A model generated the notes under the pieces. That model made no database searches and was not told where the DNA came from. It saw only the letters and a program-made list of their open reading frames with translations. Source: Terasakiella pusilla DSM 6293 (GTDB lineage Bacteria; Pseudomonadota; Alphaproteobacteria; Rhodospirillales; Terasakiellaceae). From it: DNA of 64,000 bases. A program made the position numbers and the translations under genes. Shown piece by piece: positions 25,473 to 34,138 of this stretch (positions are counted from its first letter, which is position 1; each line of letters starts with the position of its first letter). The DNA lies in NCBI RefSeq assembly GCF_000688235.1, contig NZ_JHYO01000003.1:1-64000 (forward strand). Direction: 5' to 3'.

Positions 25473-25661
25473 ATGATCCTGCACCTCGCAACATACGCGT
25501 TTCTAGGTTCTCTCACCGGGCTTCTCGTTCTCGCCCTTGAATCTAATCTGCTTGCCAACTCGATTTTTCGTTATGGTGTCGCCCTTTTATCCTTAGCCCT
25601 TTTCCATGCTGTGCTTACCCTGAGCCGGTTTTTCATTTGGACCCTAAAATCACGCCGTTAA
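25473..25661 (+). CDS. Possible small membrane protein
   Basis: A 62-residue frame with two hydrophobic segments (about 4-24 and 32-56) joined by a short loop and ending in a basic tail (LKSRR). Composition looks membrane-like, but there is no clear ribosome site upstream and I recognise no family. It is the only candidate gene in the 407-bp gap between the binding protein and hslV. Confidence 0.35.
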   Translation: MILHLATYAFLGSLTGLLVLALESNLLANSIFRYGVALLSLALFHAVLTLSRFFIWTLKSRR

Positions 25662-25694
25662 TTCAACCCACACTCTGATATTCCAGCGTTCACC

Positions 25695-25724
25695 CTTGAC
25701 AAAAGCGATAGAAACAGCCCAAAT
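25695..25724 (+). promoter_or_regulatory. Heat-shock-type promoter for hslVU
   Basis: CTTGACA (25695-25701) and CCCAAAT (25718-25724) are separated by 16 bp, resembling the sigma-32 pattern CTTGAA-N13..17-CCCATNT. It lies about 40 bp upstream of hslV, whose family is generally heat-shock controlled. The second box is imperfect. Confidence 0.4.
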
Positions 25725-25763
25725 CCGCTACACTCTAAATGTCAAAGAATCTGGAATAGCTTT

Positions 25764-26315
25764 ATGTCCGAAGAAAGAAAATTCCCTGGTTGGCGCGGTA
25801 CAACCATCTTGTCCATTAGACGGGGCAATGATGTCGTGATCGCCGGCGACGGTCAGGTCAGCCTTGGTCACACTGTCATCAAAGGCAATGCAAAGAAAGT
25901 TCGCAAACTGGCTGGTGGCAGTGTCATCGTTGGCTTTGCAGGCGCAACAGCCGATGCCTTTACCTTATTTGAACGCCTTGAATCCAAACTGGAGATGCAC
26001 CCCAGTCAATTGACCCGCGCCTGCGTGGAAATGGCGAAAGACTGGCGTACAGACCGATATCTGCGCAAGCTGGAAGCCATGATGATCGTGGTGGATAAGG
26101 AAGTCAGCCTCGTCCTCACCGGCACCGGTGACGTGTTGGAGCCGGAAGATGGCATTGCCGCCATCGGGTCCGGCGGCAATTATGCCCTGTCTGCCGCCCT
26201 TGCTATGAAAGACCGCGATGACCTGTCTGTTGAAGACATCGCGCGGCGCGCCATGGGCATTGCCAGCGACATCTGCGTTTATACAAACAACAATCTGACT
26301 GTAGAGACTTTATAA
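25764..26315 (+). CDS. hslV: ATP-dependent protease subunit HslV
   Basis: Peptidase subunit of the HslUV protease, a double hexamer with N-terminal threonine nucleophiles. The 183-residue sequence shows a 12-residue propeptide ending WRG before Thr13 ([23 protein letters not shown] contains the family signature). [26 protein letters not shown] and GTGDVLEP also match. It is followed 3 bp later by hslU. Confidence 0.97.
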   Translation: MSEERKFPGWRGTTILSIRRGNDVVIAGDGQVSLGHTVIKGNAKKVRKLAGGSVIVGFAGATADAFTLFERLESKLEMHPSQLTRACVEMAKDWRTDRYLRKLEAMMIVVDKEVSLVLTGTGDVLEPEDGIAAIGSGGNYALSAALAMKDRDDLSVEDIARRAMGIASDICVYTNNNLTVETL

Positions 26316-26318
26316 GAC

Positions 26319-27629
26319 ATGACAAATTTCACCCCACGCGAAATTGTTTCGGAGCTGGATCGTTTTATCATCGGTCAGCAAAACGCCAAACGCGCCGTTG
26401 CCATTGCCCTGCGCTCACGCTGGCGCCGTCAGCAGCTGGAAAACCCGCTGCGTGATGAGGTTCTACCCAAAAACATCCTGATGATCGGCCCCACCGGTGT
26501 TGGTAAAACCGAGATTGCGCGCCGTTTGGCAAAGCTTGCAGAAGCCCCGTTTATCAAGGTTGAAGCCACCAAATTCACCGAAGTCGGCTATGTGGGCCGC
26601 GATGTGGAACAAATGATCCGTGATCTGGTTGAAAGCGCGATCAACATCGTTTCGGAAAAAATGAAAAAGGAAGTGAAGGCCAAGGCAGAGCTTGCTGCTG
26701 AAGAACGTGTACTCGACGCTTTGGTCGGGGAAACGGCGTCTGCCGAAACCCGCCAAAAATTCCGGGTTATGCTGCGCGAAGGCAAGCTGGATGATAAAGA
26801 GATCGAGCTGGATTTGGCAGATAACTCCAGCCTGTCCATGCCGACCATGGAAATCCCCGGCATGCCCGGTGCCCAAATGGGCATGATGAACCTGGGCGAA
26901 ATGTTTGGCGATGCCTTTGGGGGGCGCAAGAAAAAGCGCAAAGTCACGGTTATCGAAAGTTACGAATTGCTGCTGGACGAAGAAGCCGACAAGCTTCTGG
27001 ATAATGACAAAGTGGTCAGCGAAGCCCTGAGCAGCGTCGAAAATAACGGCATCGTCTTTATTGACGAGATCGATAAAATCACCACCCGTTCAGAAAAGAC
27101 CGGCGGTGATGTGTCGCGCGAAGGTGTGCAACGTGACCTGCTGCCGATGCTGGAAGGAACAACTGTCACCACCAAGCACGGCACAGTTAATACCGATCAC
27201 ATCCTGTTTATTGCCTCCGGTGCGTTCCATGTCGCCAAACCAAGCGATTTGTTGCCGGAATTGCAAGGCCGTCTGCCTAATCGCGTTGAACTGTCTGCCC
27301 TGACCCGCGAAGACTTTAAACGCATCCTGACAGAACCGGAATCCAGCCTGATCAAGCAATATGTCGCCCTGATCGGCACGGAAGATGTGACGTTGGACTT
27401 TGAAGACGATGCGATTGAAGAGATCGCCAACCTTGCCGCCGAGATCAACCATAATGTGGAAAATATTGGTGCCCGTCGTCTGCACACGGTTTTGGAACGA
27501 CTGCTGGAAGAAATCAGCTTTACGGCCAGTGAAAAAAGCGGCGAAACCCTGACCATCACCAAAGACATGGTGAAAGAAACCGTCGGTGAACTGGCCCAGA
27601 ACGTTGATCTGTCAAAGTTCATTCTGTAA
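26319..27629 (+). CDS. hslU: ATP-dependent protease ATPase subunit HslU
   Basis: AAA+ unfoldase partner of HslV. The 436-residue protein has [21 protein letters not shown], Walker [14 protein letters not shown] (about residues 54-66), Walker [11 protein letters not shown], the inserted I-domain rich in Met/Gly (about 130-215) and the C-terminal DLSKFIL that docks onto HslV. Its stop codon overlaps the start of the globin gene. Confidence 0.97.
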   Translation: MTNFTPREIVSELDRFIIGQQNAKRAVAIALRSRWRRQQLENPLRDEVLPKNILMIGPTGVGKTEIARRLAKLAEAPFIKVEATKFTEVGYVGRDVEQMIRDLVESAINIVSEKMKKEVKAKAELAAEERVLDALVGETASAETRQKFRVMLREGKLDDKEIELDLADNSSLSMPTMEIPGMPGAQMGMMNLGEMFGDAFGGRKKKRKVTVIESYELLLDEEADKLLDNDKVVSEALSSVENNGIVFIDEIDKITTRSEKTGGDVSREGVQRDLLPMLEGTTVTTKHGTVNTDHILFIASGAFHVAKPSDLLPELQGRLPNRVELSALTREDFKRILTEPESSLIKQYVALIGTEDVTLDFEDDAIEEIANLAAEINHNVENIGARRLHTVLERLLEEISFTASEKSGETLTITKDMVKETVGELAQNVDLSKFIL

Positions 27630-28063
27630 TGGAAACGAAGTTCGACACCATCACGGAAGATAATCTACAGGTCTTCACCAAGGCGTTTTATGATGCGGTC
27701 CAGGAAGATGATCTTCTTGGACCCATCTTCCATGCCCGGATCGGCACGACAGATGAAGACTGGGCCCCGCATATGGATCGGGTCAACCAGTTCTGGTCGT
27801 CTTTGCTGCTGAACAAAGGAACGTTTAAAGGCAAGATGGTGCCCATCCACAACCAGATCCCCGATTTGGAGACAGAGCACTTTAAACGCTGGATGGAAAT
27901 TTTTATGGCAACCGTCAATCTCTATTACGCAACCTCACCCTCCCTTGATCTGATGATCAAAGCCCAAACGGTGATGCGCACGCTCCATCGTGGCTATAAA
28001 GCACATTTGCGCAATAAAGCAGAGAAACAGGCCGCCTTAGAGACGGCCCCGAAAGACGCTTAA
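27629..28063 (+). CDS. Group III truncated hemoglobin
   Basis: A 144-residue protein with the group III globin pattern: FYDAVQEDDLLGPIFHARIG, HMDRVNQFWSSLLL and the heme-ligand region GKMVPIHNQI with the proximal His. Group III truncated globins bind oxygen or nitric oxide; roles include NO detoxification or redox sensing. It shares a one-base overlap (TAATG) with hslU, so it is translationally coupled to a heat-shock protease operon. Its 3' end overlaps the convergent gene by 4 bp. Confidence 0.88.
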   Translation: METKFDTITEDNLQVFTKAFYDAVQEDDLLGPIFHARIGTTDEDWAPHMDRVNQFWSSLLLNKGTFKGKMVPIHNQIPDLETEHFKRWMEIFMATVNLYYATSPSLDLMIKAQTVMRTLHRGYKAHLRNKAEKQAALETAPKDA

Positions 28064-28983
28064 GGCGTTGTCTGCATCGCAACGGATTTAATGATTAAAT
28101 CTCCGCTGATATTTTTCATAACGAAGCCGGAAAAGTCATCGCGAAAGCCGTTATCTGTTGTCTGCAGCACAGATTTGCCATCAATACTCACGCTCATGGC
28201 GCCTGCCGGATTTCTGATCCATTCAATCTCATGATATTTCTGGTCTTCCAGCTTCAGGCTGGACAGACTTGCAACCACGGACGAGCTGCTTTTATAGTTG
28301 CGCAACAACTGCAGGGCAGGGGTTTGGCCGGATCGATAGACCAGCTTATAGCCCACATCCGCCTCATTCCCCTGATAAGGTCCCATTTCAAACTGAGCGC
28401 CCTCTGCCCAGCTGGACAGGCTCATTTTGAGGGTAAAGGCATTTTTGACCGGTGTGGTGAGCTGGATCATCGCCGGATCATTTTTCGGCGTGACAGCCGC
28501 TTGTTGTTGTGTCTTGCCTTGCTGCTGTGTCTGCCCACCAAGGACCGCGCCCAACACGCCAATGATCATTTCTTCCTTACTCAGCTTTTGTTGCTGATTG
28601 GACGTGTTGTTTTGCGATGTGGTTGCACTGGCTTTTTCCACAATAGAACGCAAACCGTAACCTTTTTCGATCCAGTATTTGCCGCTGGTCACTTGCCATG
28701 CCGGATTTTTGGTAAAATCGCCGTCACTAAAGTCATCACTAAAGATCACACTCGGCAAAGACACATCGTATTTGGCGGCCAAATTCTTTAAATCCTGCAA
28801 AAATTTAGGATCAGCCGCGCGGGCTTTTTCCGCTTCGCTCACCAAGGTGCGTAGTTCTTTAACAAAAGCCGACTGTGCGGCGGTGTGAGGCGCGTTGGGA
28901 TCAGACCAGGCGTTATAACGTGTTTGCGCCTGTGCGCTCACGGCGACAGCGCTCAACACAACTGCTAAAACCAATCGTTTCAT
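28060..28983 (-). CDS. Secreted protein with lectin-like C-terminal domain, unknown function
   Basis: A 307-residue exported protein: signal peptide (KRLVLAVVLSAVAVSAQAQ), a helical segment (about 35-75), a motif IFSDDFSDGDFTKNPAWQVTSG common to concanavalin A/LamG-like secreted domains, a low-complexity Gln/Thr-rich linker with a glycine patch (about 120-165: QQQ runs around MIIGVLGAVLGG), then a beta-rich domain to the end with FTLKMSLSSWAEGAQFEMGPY and YHEIEWIRNPAGAMSVSIDG, typical of a carbohydrate- or ligand-binding sandwich. No enzyme motif. Unknown role. Confidence 0.75.
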   Translation of the reverse strand: MKRLVLAVVLSAVAVSAQAQTRYNAWSDPNAPHTAAQSAFVKELRTLVSEAEKARAADPKFLQDLKNLAAKYDVSLPSVIFSDDFSDGDFTKNPAWQVTSGKYWIEKGYGLRSIVEKASATTSQNNTSNQQQKLSKEEMIIGVLGAVLGGQTQQQGKTQQQAAVTPKNDPAMIQLTTPVKNAFTLKMSLSSWAEGAQFEMGPYQGNEADVGYKLVYRSGQTPALQLLRNYKSSSSVVASLSSLKLEDQKYHEIEWIRNPAGAMSVSIDGKSVLQTTDNGFRDDFSGFVMKNISGDLIIKSVAMQTTP

Positions 28984-29060
28984 AGGTCACTCCCAGATCT
29001 AAATATTTGACTTTGCACTCTTTCTATTGTGCCGCAACACCGACGTTCTGACAAGCTGCC

Positions 29061-29423
29061 TTAACTGGGGATCGTCTGTTCAATGCGCGCAATCAGATCC
29101 TCGATGGTTTCCTCATCCAAACGATTGATGCGACGTGACAACAGGTTTGCCAAATAGGTCGCATTCGCTGAGCGTTCCACCGTATCCACCACAATGCGGG
29201 GATGGGACAGGCCAGCAAGTTCCTTCAGTTCTTCCGCATCATCCCAGATCAGGTTGAAATAACCTGCCACCTGCATAACGAACCCCGGCCCCGGCTTGCC
29301 CCGCTTGCCATGTTCCAACGCAGACAAATAGGCCGAAGACACTTCAAGGTCTTTCGCCATTTGCTTCATGGTGATGCCGCGCGTTTTGCGCAACTGTCGT
29401 ACTTTTTCGCCAAAAGGAGTCAT
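29061..29423 (-). CDS. XRE-family transcriptional regulator
   Basis: A 120-residue DNA-binding protein: helix-turn-helix at about residues 5-60 (VRQLRKTRGITMKQMAKDL, SSAYLSALEHGKRGKPGP) and a C-terminal helical tail with NLLSRRINRLDEETIEDLIARI. This form is widespread in alphaproteobacteria next to smr and hslUV. It lies 80 bp downstream of the Smr gene on the same strand; target genes unknown. Confidence 0.88.
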   Translation of the reverse strand: MTPFGEKVRQLRKTRGITMKQMAKDLEVSSAYLSALEHGKRGKPGPGFVMQVAGYFNLIWDDAEELKELAGLSHPRIVVDTVERSANATYLANLLSRRINRLDEETIEDLIARIEQTIPS

Positions 29424-29503
29424 AAGTTATACAAATTCCGGTTAACTTTGCCCCTGTTGATAATATAAGCGCCGATATGATACCAGCTTTTTTTATCAAA
29501 ACT

Positions 29504-30091
29504 CTATCGACGCCAACGTTTTAGAAGGACATAAAGCGCCCCTTCCCCGCCTGATGCCTTTGGCGCATAGGAAAACGCAATGATCTTGGCGCGTAGGTTC
29601 GGTTGGTTCAGCCAATGGGGCACCATCTGACGCAAAACACCGATTTCTCCGGTTAAACGAGTGCCTTTACCTGTAATTACGCTGACGCAACGTTTACCAT
29701 GCGCATAGGAACTATCAATAAACCGCATCAACGCGCTATGGGCTTGATCCTGCGTAAAACCATGCAGGTCCAATCGGCCTTCAATCGGCATTTTGCCGCG
29801 ACTGAGCCGTTCCATCGTGCGTTTATCCACACCTGCCGCCTTGCCATGTTCTAAAGCGTGGAAAGATTTATGGGACTCATCCCCGCGATGGACAATATAA
29901 GGGCTCGCCGTATCAGGGAAGGGACGTGTCGCCACAGGTTCCGGCATGGGGTCCGCCCCGTCCAGATCGACCATACGGCCGGGCAGGGGTTTGACCTCAT
30001 CCGTAATCTTTTTCCAAAGCTGGGTTTCCCCAACACTCAGGCCACGGCTACGTCGTTCATGCTTTTCCTGATATTTAGGAGGCTTCGCCAT
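29504..30091 (-). CDS. Smr domain protein
   Basis: About 195 residues with a C-terminal Smr (MutS2-related) endonuclease-type domain: DLHGFTQDQAHSALMRFID, CVSVITGKGTR and GVLRQMVPHWL, EGALYVLLKRW. Smr domains nick DNA or RNA, and roles in ribosome rescue are known in other bacteria. The N-terminal half is charged and disordered. I start at ATG 30091 (MAKPPKYQEKH), inside the lutC end; the frame is open three codons further. It is coupled to the lutABC genes. Confidence 0.88.
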   Translation of the reverse strand: MAKPPKYQEKHERRSRGLSVGETQLWKKITDEVKPLPGRMVDLDGADPMPEPVATRPFPDTASPYIVHRGDESHKSFHALEHGKAAGVDKRTMERLSRGKMPIEGRLDLHGFTQDQAHSALMRFIDSSYAHGKRCVSVITGKGTRLTGEIGVLRQMVPHWLNQPNLRAKIIAFSYAPKASGGEGALYVLLKRWRR

Positions 30092-30758
30092 TATCCTCAA
30101 TCACCAGAATATGTAGTTTGCGCGGCCCATGGGCCCCTAACAAAAGTGTCTGTTCAATATCTGCTGTGCGCGACGGTCCCGTCACCCAGCTTAACGTCCG
30201 CGGCATAAAATCCGTCTTGTTGCTTTCCCGGCGCAGACGTGCATAAACCGCCTCATAGTCACCCACCAGATCAGCCGCTTTTAAAACGACAATGTGGTAG
30301 TCCGGCAGGAAATTCAATGTCGTCGGACTGTCGGCCCCGGAACGCAGCGCCAAAGACCCGGTTTCCGCTGCCCCGGCATAGGCCATCACAACGCCGACCA
30401 AATCGTCGCCAGTACTAAAGCCTGTGCTCGCGTCCAGCTTTGACCAATCTAGTTTTTGCAGCTCAGGATGATCGGCCAGACGGACTGTCGCGTCCAGTTC
30501 CTGTTCTTTCAGGTATTTTGCGACCGCTTTCGGCACATTTTCCAATGCTTTAAGTCGGGATACAGTGGCATTGACCTCGGTTGCCATTTTGACAAACAGG
30601 CTCAACTGCGCTTTAGCATCCCCCTGTCCACGTTTAGGGATCAGGTTGCTTTGAGGCGTGTTCAGACGTGCTTCCAACTGTTGGCAGCTGTCACGTTCAA
30701 ATGCGCCCCGACCCAAGGACCAACGCACACGGCCGAGAATATAATCACGTGAACTCAT
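30075..30758 (-). CDS. lutC: Lactate utilisation protein C (LUD domain)
   Basis: Third component of the LutABC lactate oxidation system. Begins MSSRDYILGRVRWSLGR; the ATG at 30758 overlaps the lutB stop (ATGA), so I prefer it to the longer frame from 30785. The roughly 227-residue protein shows the LUD pattern: VVMAYAGAAETGSLALRSG, LPDYHIVVLKAADLVGDY and SWVTGPSRTADIEQTLLLGAHGP, the last near the C terminus. It overlaps lutB upstream and the Smr gene downstream. Confidence 0.92.
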   Translation of the reverse strand: MSSRDYILGRVRWSLGRGAFERDSCQQLEARLNTPQSNLIPKRGQGDAKAQLSLFVKMATEVNATVSRLKALENVPKAVAKYLKEQELDATVRLADHPELQKLDWSKLDASTGFSTGDDLVGVVMAYAGAAETGSLALRSGADSPTTLNFLPDYHIVVLKAADLVGDYEAVYARLRRESNKTDFMPRTLSWVTGPSRTADIEQTLLLGAHGPRKLHILVIEDNGEAS

Positions 30759-32179
30759 GAACGGCGTCCTCCCTTTTCTGACCAAAGCTGCTGGAAGGTT
30801 TTACCTTCTGGCGCGGGAAAGTCACGGCTTTTCGTCCAGGCTTTGGAAAAGAGCAACGATTTAAAGTGTCCGTTCTTACGCCCAAGTAGACCTAGCAGGC
30901 GCATCTTGATCTTTGCGCCAAAGTGATAGGCCTTAGGCCGCACCGCCCAAAACGCCCAGACCGACATGGCGAGACGCTGCAGAATCGGCACAGGTCCATC
31001 TTCCCACTGTTTTTCCCGCCAAGACCGCAACATCTGCGGGATCGGGATCCGCACGGGACAGACTTCTTCACATTTACCGCACATGGTCGAAGCATTGGGC
31101 AGATCACAGGACTGTTCCAACCCATAAATCGCCGGTGTCAAAACCGACCCCATCGGCCCCGGATAGATCGACCCATAGGCATGACCACCCACGGACTGAT
31201 AGACCGGACAATGGTTGATACAGGCGGAACAACGGATGCAGCGCAGCATGTCATGGGTGTCATGCCCCAACATGCGCGAACGCCCATTATCCAGAATGAC
31301 CACATGGAACTGATCCGGCCCATCGGGATCATCCATCTGCTTTGGCCCTGTGGAAAACGTGGTATAGACCGATTGTTCCTGCCCGGTGGCTGAACGCGCC
31401 AGCACCCGCAACAGGGTCGCGCAATCCTCAAGGTTCGGCACCATTTTTTCGATAGAACACAAGACGATATGGACCCGCGGTAAAGTCTGGGTCAAATCCC
31501 CGTTGCCTTCGTTGGTGACAATCACGGTCGAGCCTGTCTCCGCAATCATAAAGTTGGCACCGGTAATGCCCACATCTGCGGCAATAAACTTTTTGCGCAA
31601 CATGGCGCGGGCTTCTTTTAACAGGTCTTCCGGTTCATCCAAATTCCGTTCGGGTGGCAATTCCGTATGGGTTTTACGGAAGGCTTCTTCCACATGGCTT
31701 TTGCGCAAATGGATCGCAGGGGCGATAATATGGCTCGGCGGCTCATTGCGGAGCTGGATGATATATTCGCCCAAGTCGGTTTCGACCGGGATCAGGCCTT
31801 TTTCTTCCAGATATTCGTTGATCGCCATTTCCTCGCCGATCATCGATTTGCCTTTGGTCACGGTCTTTGCACCGACAGACTCACAGATATCATAAACGAT
31901 CTTGCGACCATCCTCGATATCACGCGCCCAATGGACATGACCGCCGGTTTCCTGCACCTTGCACTCAAACTTCTCCAGATAAAAATCCAGATGGCGCAGG
32001 GTGTGATCTTTGATATCGCGGGCTTGATCGCGCAAGGCTTCAAATTCCGGCAAGCGGGCAGCGGCTGCCAGACGTTTCAGCGGAAAGCCGGTGCCAAGCT
32101 TGGCCAAAGACGCTTGAAGATCTTCGTCCTTTAAGGCTTTGGCGGCATTTTCTTTAAAATTATGGGCGTTCAGTTTCAT
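30755..32179 (-). CDS. lutB: Lactate utilisation iron-sulfur protein B
   Basis: Iron-sulfur subunit of LutABC, which oxidises L-lactate to pyruvate. The 474-residue protein has an N-terminal LUD-like domain (TGANFMIAETGSTVIVTNEGN, SGxNFLIAE pattern) and two ferredoxin-like 4Fe-4S clusters, CIRCSACINHCP and CGKCEEVCP. The C-terminal DUF3390-like region follows. It overlaps lutC by 4 bp and starts 4 bp after lutA. Confidence 0.95.
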   Translation of the reverse strand: MKLNAHNFKENAAKALKDEDLQASLAKLGTGFPLKRLAAAARLPEFEALRDQARDIKDHTLRHLDFYLEKFECKVQETGGHVHWARDIEDGRKIVYDICESVGAKTVTKGKSMIGEEMAINEYLEEKGLIPVETDLGEYIIQLRNEPPSHIIAPAIHLRKSHVEEAFRKTHTELPPERNLDEPEDLLKEARAMLRKKFIAADVGITGANFMIAETGSTVIVTNEGNGDLTQTLPRVHIVLCSIEKMVPNLEDCATLLRVLARSATGQEQSVYTTFSTGPKQMDDPDGPDQFHVVILDNGRSRMLGHDTHDMLRCIRCSACINHCPVYQSVGGHAYGSIYPGPMGSVLTPAIYGLEQSCDLPNASTMCGKCEEVCPVRIPIPQMLRSWREKQWEDGPVPILQRLAMSVWAFWAVRPKAYHFGAKIKMRLLGLLGRKNGHFKSLLFSKAWTKSRDFPAPEGKTFQQLWSEKGGRRS

Positions 32180-32182
32180 GAT

Positions 32183-32950
32183 TTAGCCCTTCCTTGAAAT
32201 CGGGGCAACGTCATCACACATGCCTGCCAACACTTCTGCGACATGGCGAACCTCAACCGTTTCCCCACGGCGCGTCAGGCGACCTGCGATATTCATCAGG
32301 CAGCCGAGATCCCCGCCAAGAACCATATCAGCTTCAGTCTTCAGGATATCGTCACATTTATCATCGGCAATACGGGTGGAAATATCGGAATATTTGAGAC
32401 AGAACGTCCCGCCAAACCCGCAGCAACGCTCGGCATTTTCCCCTTCAACCAGATCAAGGCCTTCAACCGCGTTCATTAACGTGCGCGGCTGGTCCTTGAT
32501 CCCCAGTTCACGCAAGCCCGAACAGCTATCATGATAGGTAACTTTGCGATTAAGGGTCGTCTCAACCTCTTTCACATCCAGCACGTCTGTCAGGAAAGAC
32601 ATCAGCTCATAGGTTTTGCGCGACAGGTCAAGCGCGCGCTTGTGCCAGTCGGCCTGATCGCTAAACAGTTCGGGATAATGTTTTTTGATCATCGCTGCGC
32701 AGGACCCGCTGGGGGCGACCACGTAATCGAATTTTTCAAACTCTTCGATAACCATTTCCGCCATTTTGCGGGCATCATGGCGATCCCCACTGTTAAAAGC
32801 AGGCTGACCGCAACAGGTTTGACGTTCAGGCACACAGATGGAACACCCGGCCTCGCTCATAAGTTTTACGGCTGCAAAGGCGACGGTCGGGCGAAATAAA
32901 TCTACCAGACAGGTCACAAACAAACCGACGTTTTTCTCTTCTCCAGACAT
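32183..32950 (-). CDS. lutA: Lactate utilisation protein A (Fe-S oxidoreductase)
   Basis: A protein of the GlcF/LutA type with two cysteine-rich CCG domains: ETCCGQPAFNSGD-type motif (CCGQPAFNSGD) near residue 50 and CCGFGGTFC near 195. Electrons from lactate pass through it to the membrane quinone pool in the current model. I start at ATG 32950 (MSGEEKNVGLFVTCLVDLF, 255 residues); the frame reaches to 33058 but its first part overlaps the neighbouring gene's terminator. First gene of lutABC-smr. Confidence 0.93.
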   Translation of the reverse strand: MSGEEKNVGLFVTCLVDLFRPTVAFAAVKLMSEAGCSICVPERQTCCGQPAFNSGDRHDARKMAEMVIEEFEKFDYVVAPSGSCAAMIKKHYPELFSDQADWHKRALDLSRKTYELMSFLTDVLDVKEVETTLNRKVTYHDSCSGLRELGIKDQPRTLMNAVEGLDLVEGENAERCCGFGGTFCLKYSDISTRIADDKCDDILKTEADMVLGGDLGCLMNIAGRLTRRGETVEVRHVAEVLAGMCDDVAPISRKG

Positions 32951-33044
32951 GCCTATAGAATGAGGCTTTTGCCCACAGAAAACAAGCTTTTGTGCGTCAG
33001 GGTTAACGCTTAAAGCCTCTCTGTCAGATGAAACTGCAAAACAA

Positions 33045-33071
33045 AAAAAGCGCCCCATCGGGACGCTTTTT
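33045..33071 (-). terminator. Terminator after the DMT exporter gene
   Basis: A 12-bp stem (AAAAAGCGTCCC paired with GGGGCGCTTTTT, one wobble) with a 3-nt GAT loop, followed by further T on the minus strand. It ends the upstream EamA gene and precedes lutA. Confidence 0.85.
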
Positions 33072-33078
33072 AAAATCT

Positions 33079-33987
33079 TTAAGCGATGGCCTTTCGGCGT
33101 CTACGCAGCAAGGGTAAAAGCTCGACAGCAAGGATACAGCTAAACATGATCGCACAGCCGATATACCCTTCTGTGGTCAAGCGTTCCCCTTGGATCAAGG
33201 CTCCGGCTAGGGCGGCAAACAGGATTTCGCCACTCATGATAATCGCCGCATCCGCCTGCGGTGTGTGACGTTGGGCAATCGCTTGCAAGGTAAAAGCCAC
33301 CCCGATGGACAGAATACCCGCATACAGCAAGTCGGGGCCGGCAGCGATGACACTTTGCAGCTCAATGGTTTCCAACGGAATCGCGATCGACACCCCCAAG
33401 ATCGCGCAGACCCCAAACTGGGTTGCCGCCACCAGAACAGGCGTTTGAGTTGATTTCACCACAAACCCGATGACAATCACCTGCAGCGCCCAGAAAATAG
33501 AGCCCCCAAGAATCCAGACATCACCTGTGTTTAAGGCGCTAAAGCTGCCACCGGACAGATAATATGTCCCGACCAGACAGCCAAACGCGGCCGGCCAGAT
33601 CGTCCAGTGCGGCAATTGACGCCAAAACACCAACATGATCAGTGGCACCATCGGCACATAAAGGCCAGTAAAGAAGCCCGCATTGGTGACAGACGTATTC
33701 ATCAAGCCGATCTGCTGAGAGGCTGAGCCTGTAAACAAAAACAGACCGCACAACAACATACCAATCCAGTCTTTCGTCTGGATAGAACCGCCTTGGGATT
33801 TCAGGCGGTAATATTCCCGCAAGCCTAATGGCAGGACAACCAGTGTCCCCAACACAAAACGAAAGCCTGTAAAAGTAAAAGGCCCCACGTGATCGAGACC
33901 GTTTTGTTGGGCCACAAAAGCGGTGCCCCAGATAAAAGCCGTAGTCAAAAGAAGTAGGTTAGCGCGAAATCGACTCATATCGGTCAC
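33079..33987 (-). CDS. EamA/DMT family transporter
   Basis: A 302-residue membrane protein with about ten hydrophobic segments in two repeats; the first contains TAFIWGTAFVAQQNGLDHVGPF and the second SAIVAAGPDLLYAGILSIGVAFTLQ, with the characteristic EamA ending AALAGALIQGERLTTEGYIGCAIM. Members export small metabolites such as amino acids or nucleosides; the substrate cannot be told from sequence. Confidence 0.88.
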   Translation of the reverse strand: MTDMSRFRANLLLLTTAFIWGTAFVAQQNGLDHVGPFTFTGFRFVLGTLVVLPLGLREYYRLKSQGGSIQTKDWIGMLLCGLFLFTGSASQQIGLMNTSVTNAGFFTGLYVPMVPLIMLVFWRQLPHWTIWPAAFGCLVGTYYLSGGSFSALNTGDVWILGGSIFWALQVIVIGFVVKSTQTPVLVAATQFGVCAILGVSIAIPLETIELQSVIAAGPDLLYAGILSIGVAFTLQAIAQRHTPQADAAIIMSGEILFAALAGALIQGERLTTEGYIGCAIMFSCILAVELLPLLRRRRKAIA

Positions 33988-34067
33988 TCAAACAAATCAT
34001 AAAAGGTCGCTACAGATGCCAAAACCCAGCACGCAGGTCAAGCATATTGCATATTGGATATCTTCAT

Positions 34068-34098
34068 AAAAACCGCCGGATCATTTCTGACCCGGCGG
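34068..34098 (-). terminator. Terminator after typA
   Basis: CCGCCGG (34073-34079) pairs with CCGGCGG (34092-34098), followed on the minus strand by TTTTT. About 40 nt after the typA stop. Confidence 0.75.
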
Positions 34099-34138
34099 CT
34101 TCTTTGCTTCAGTTGAAATCAAACCTAGGCAAGTAAAC

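Noticed and set aside
32951-33058. N-terminal extension of lutA
   Set aside because: Overlaps the terminator of the neighbouring gene and does not match LutA; ATG 32950 fits better.
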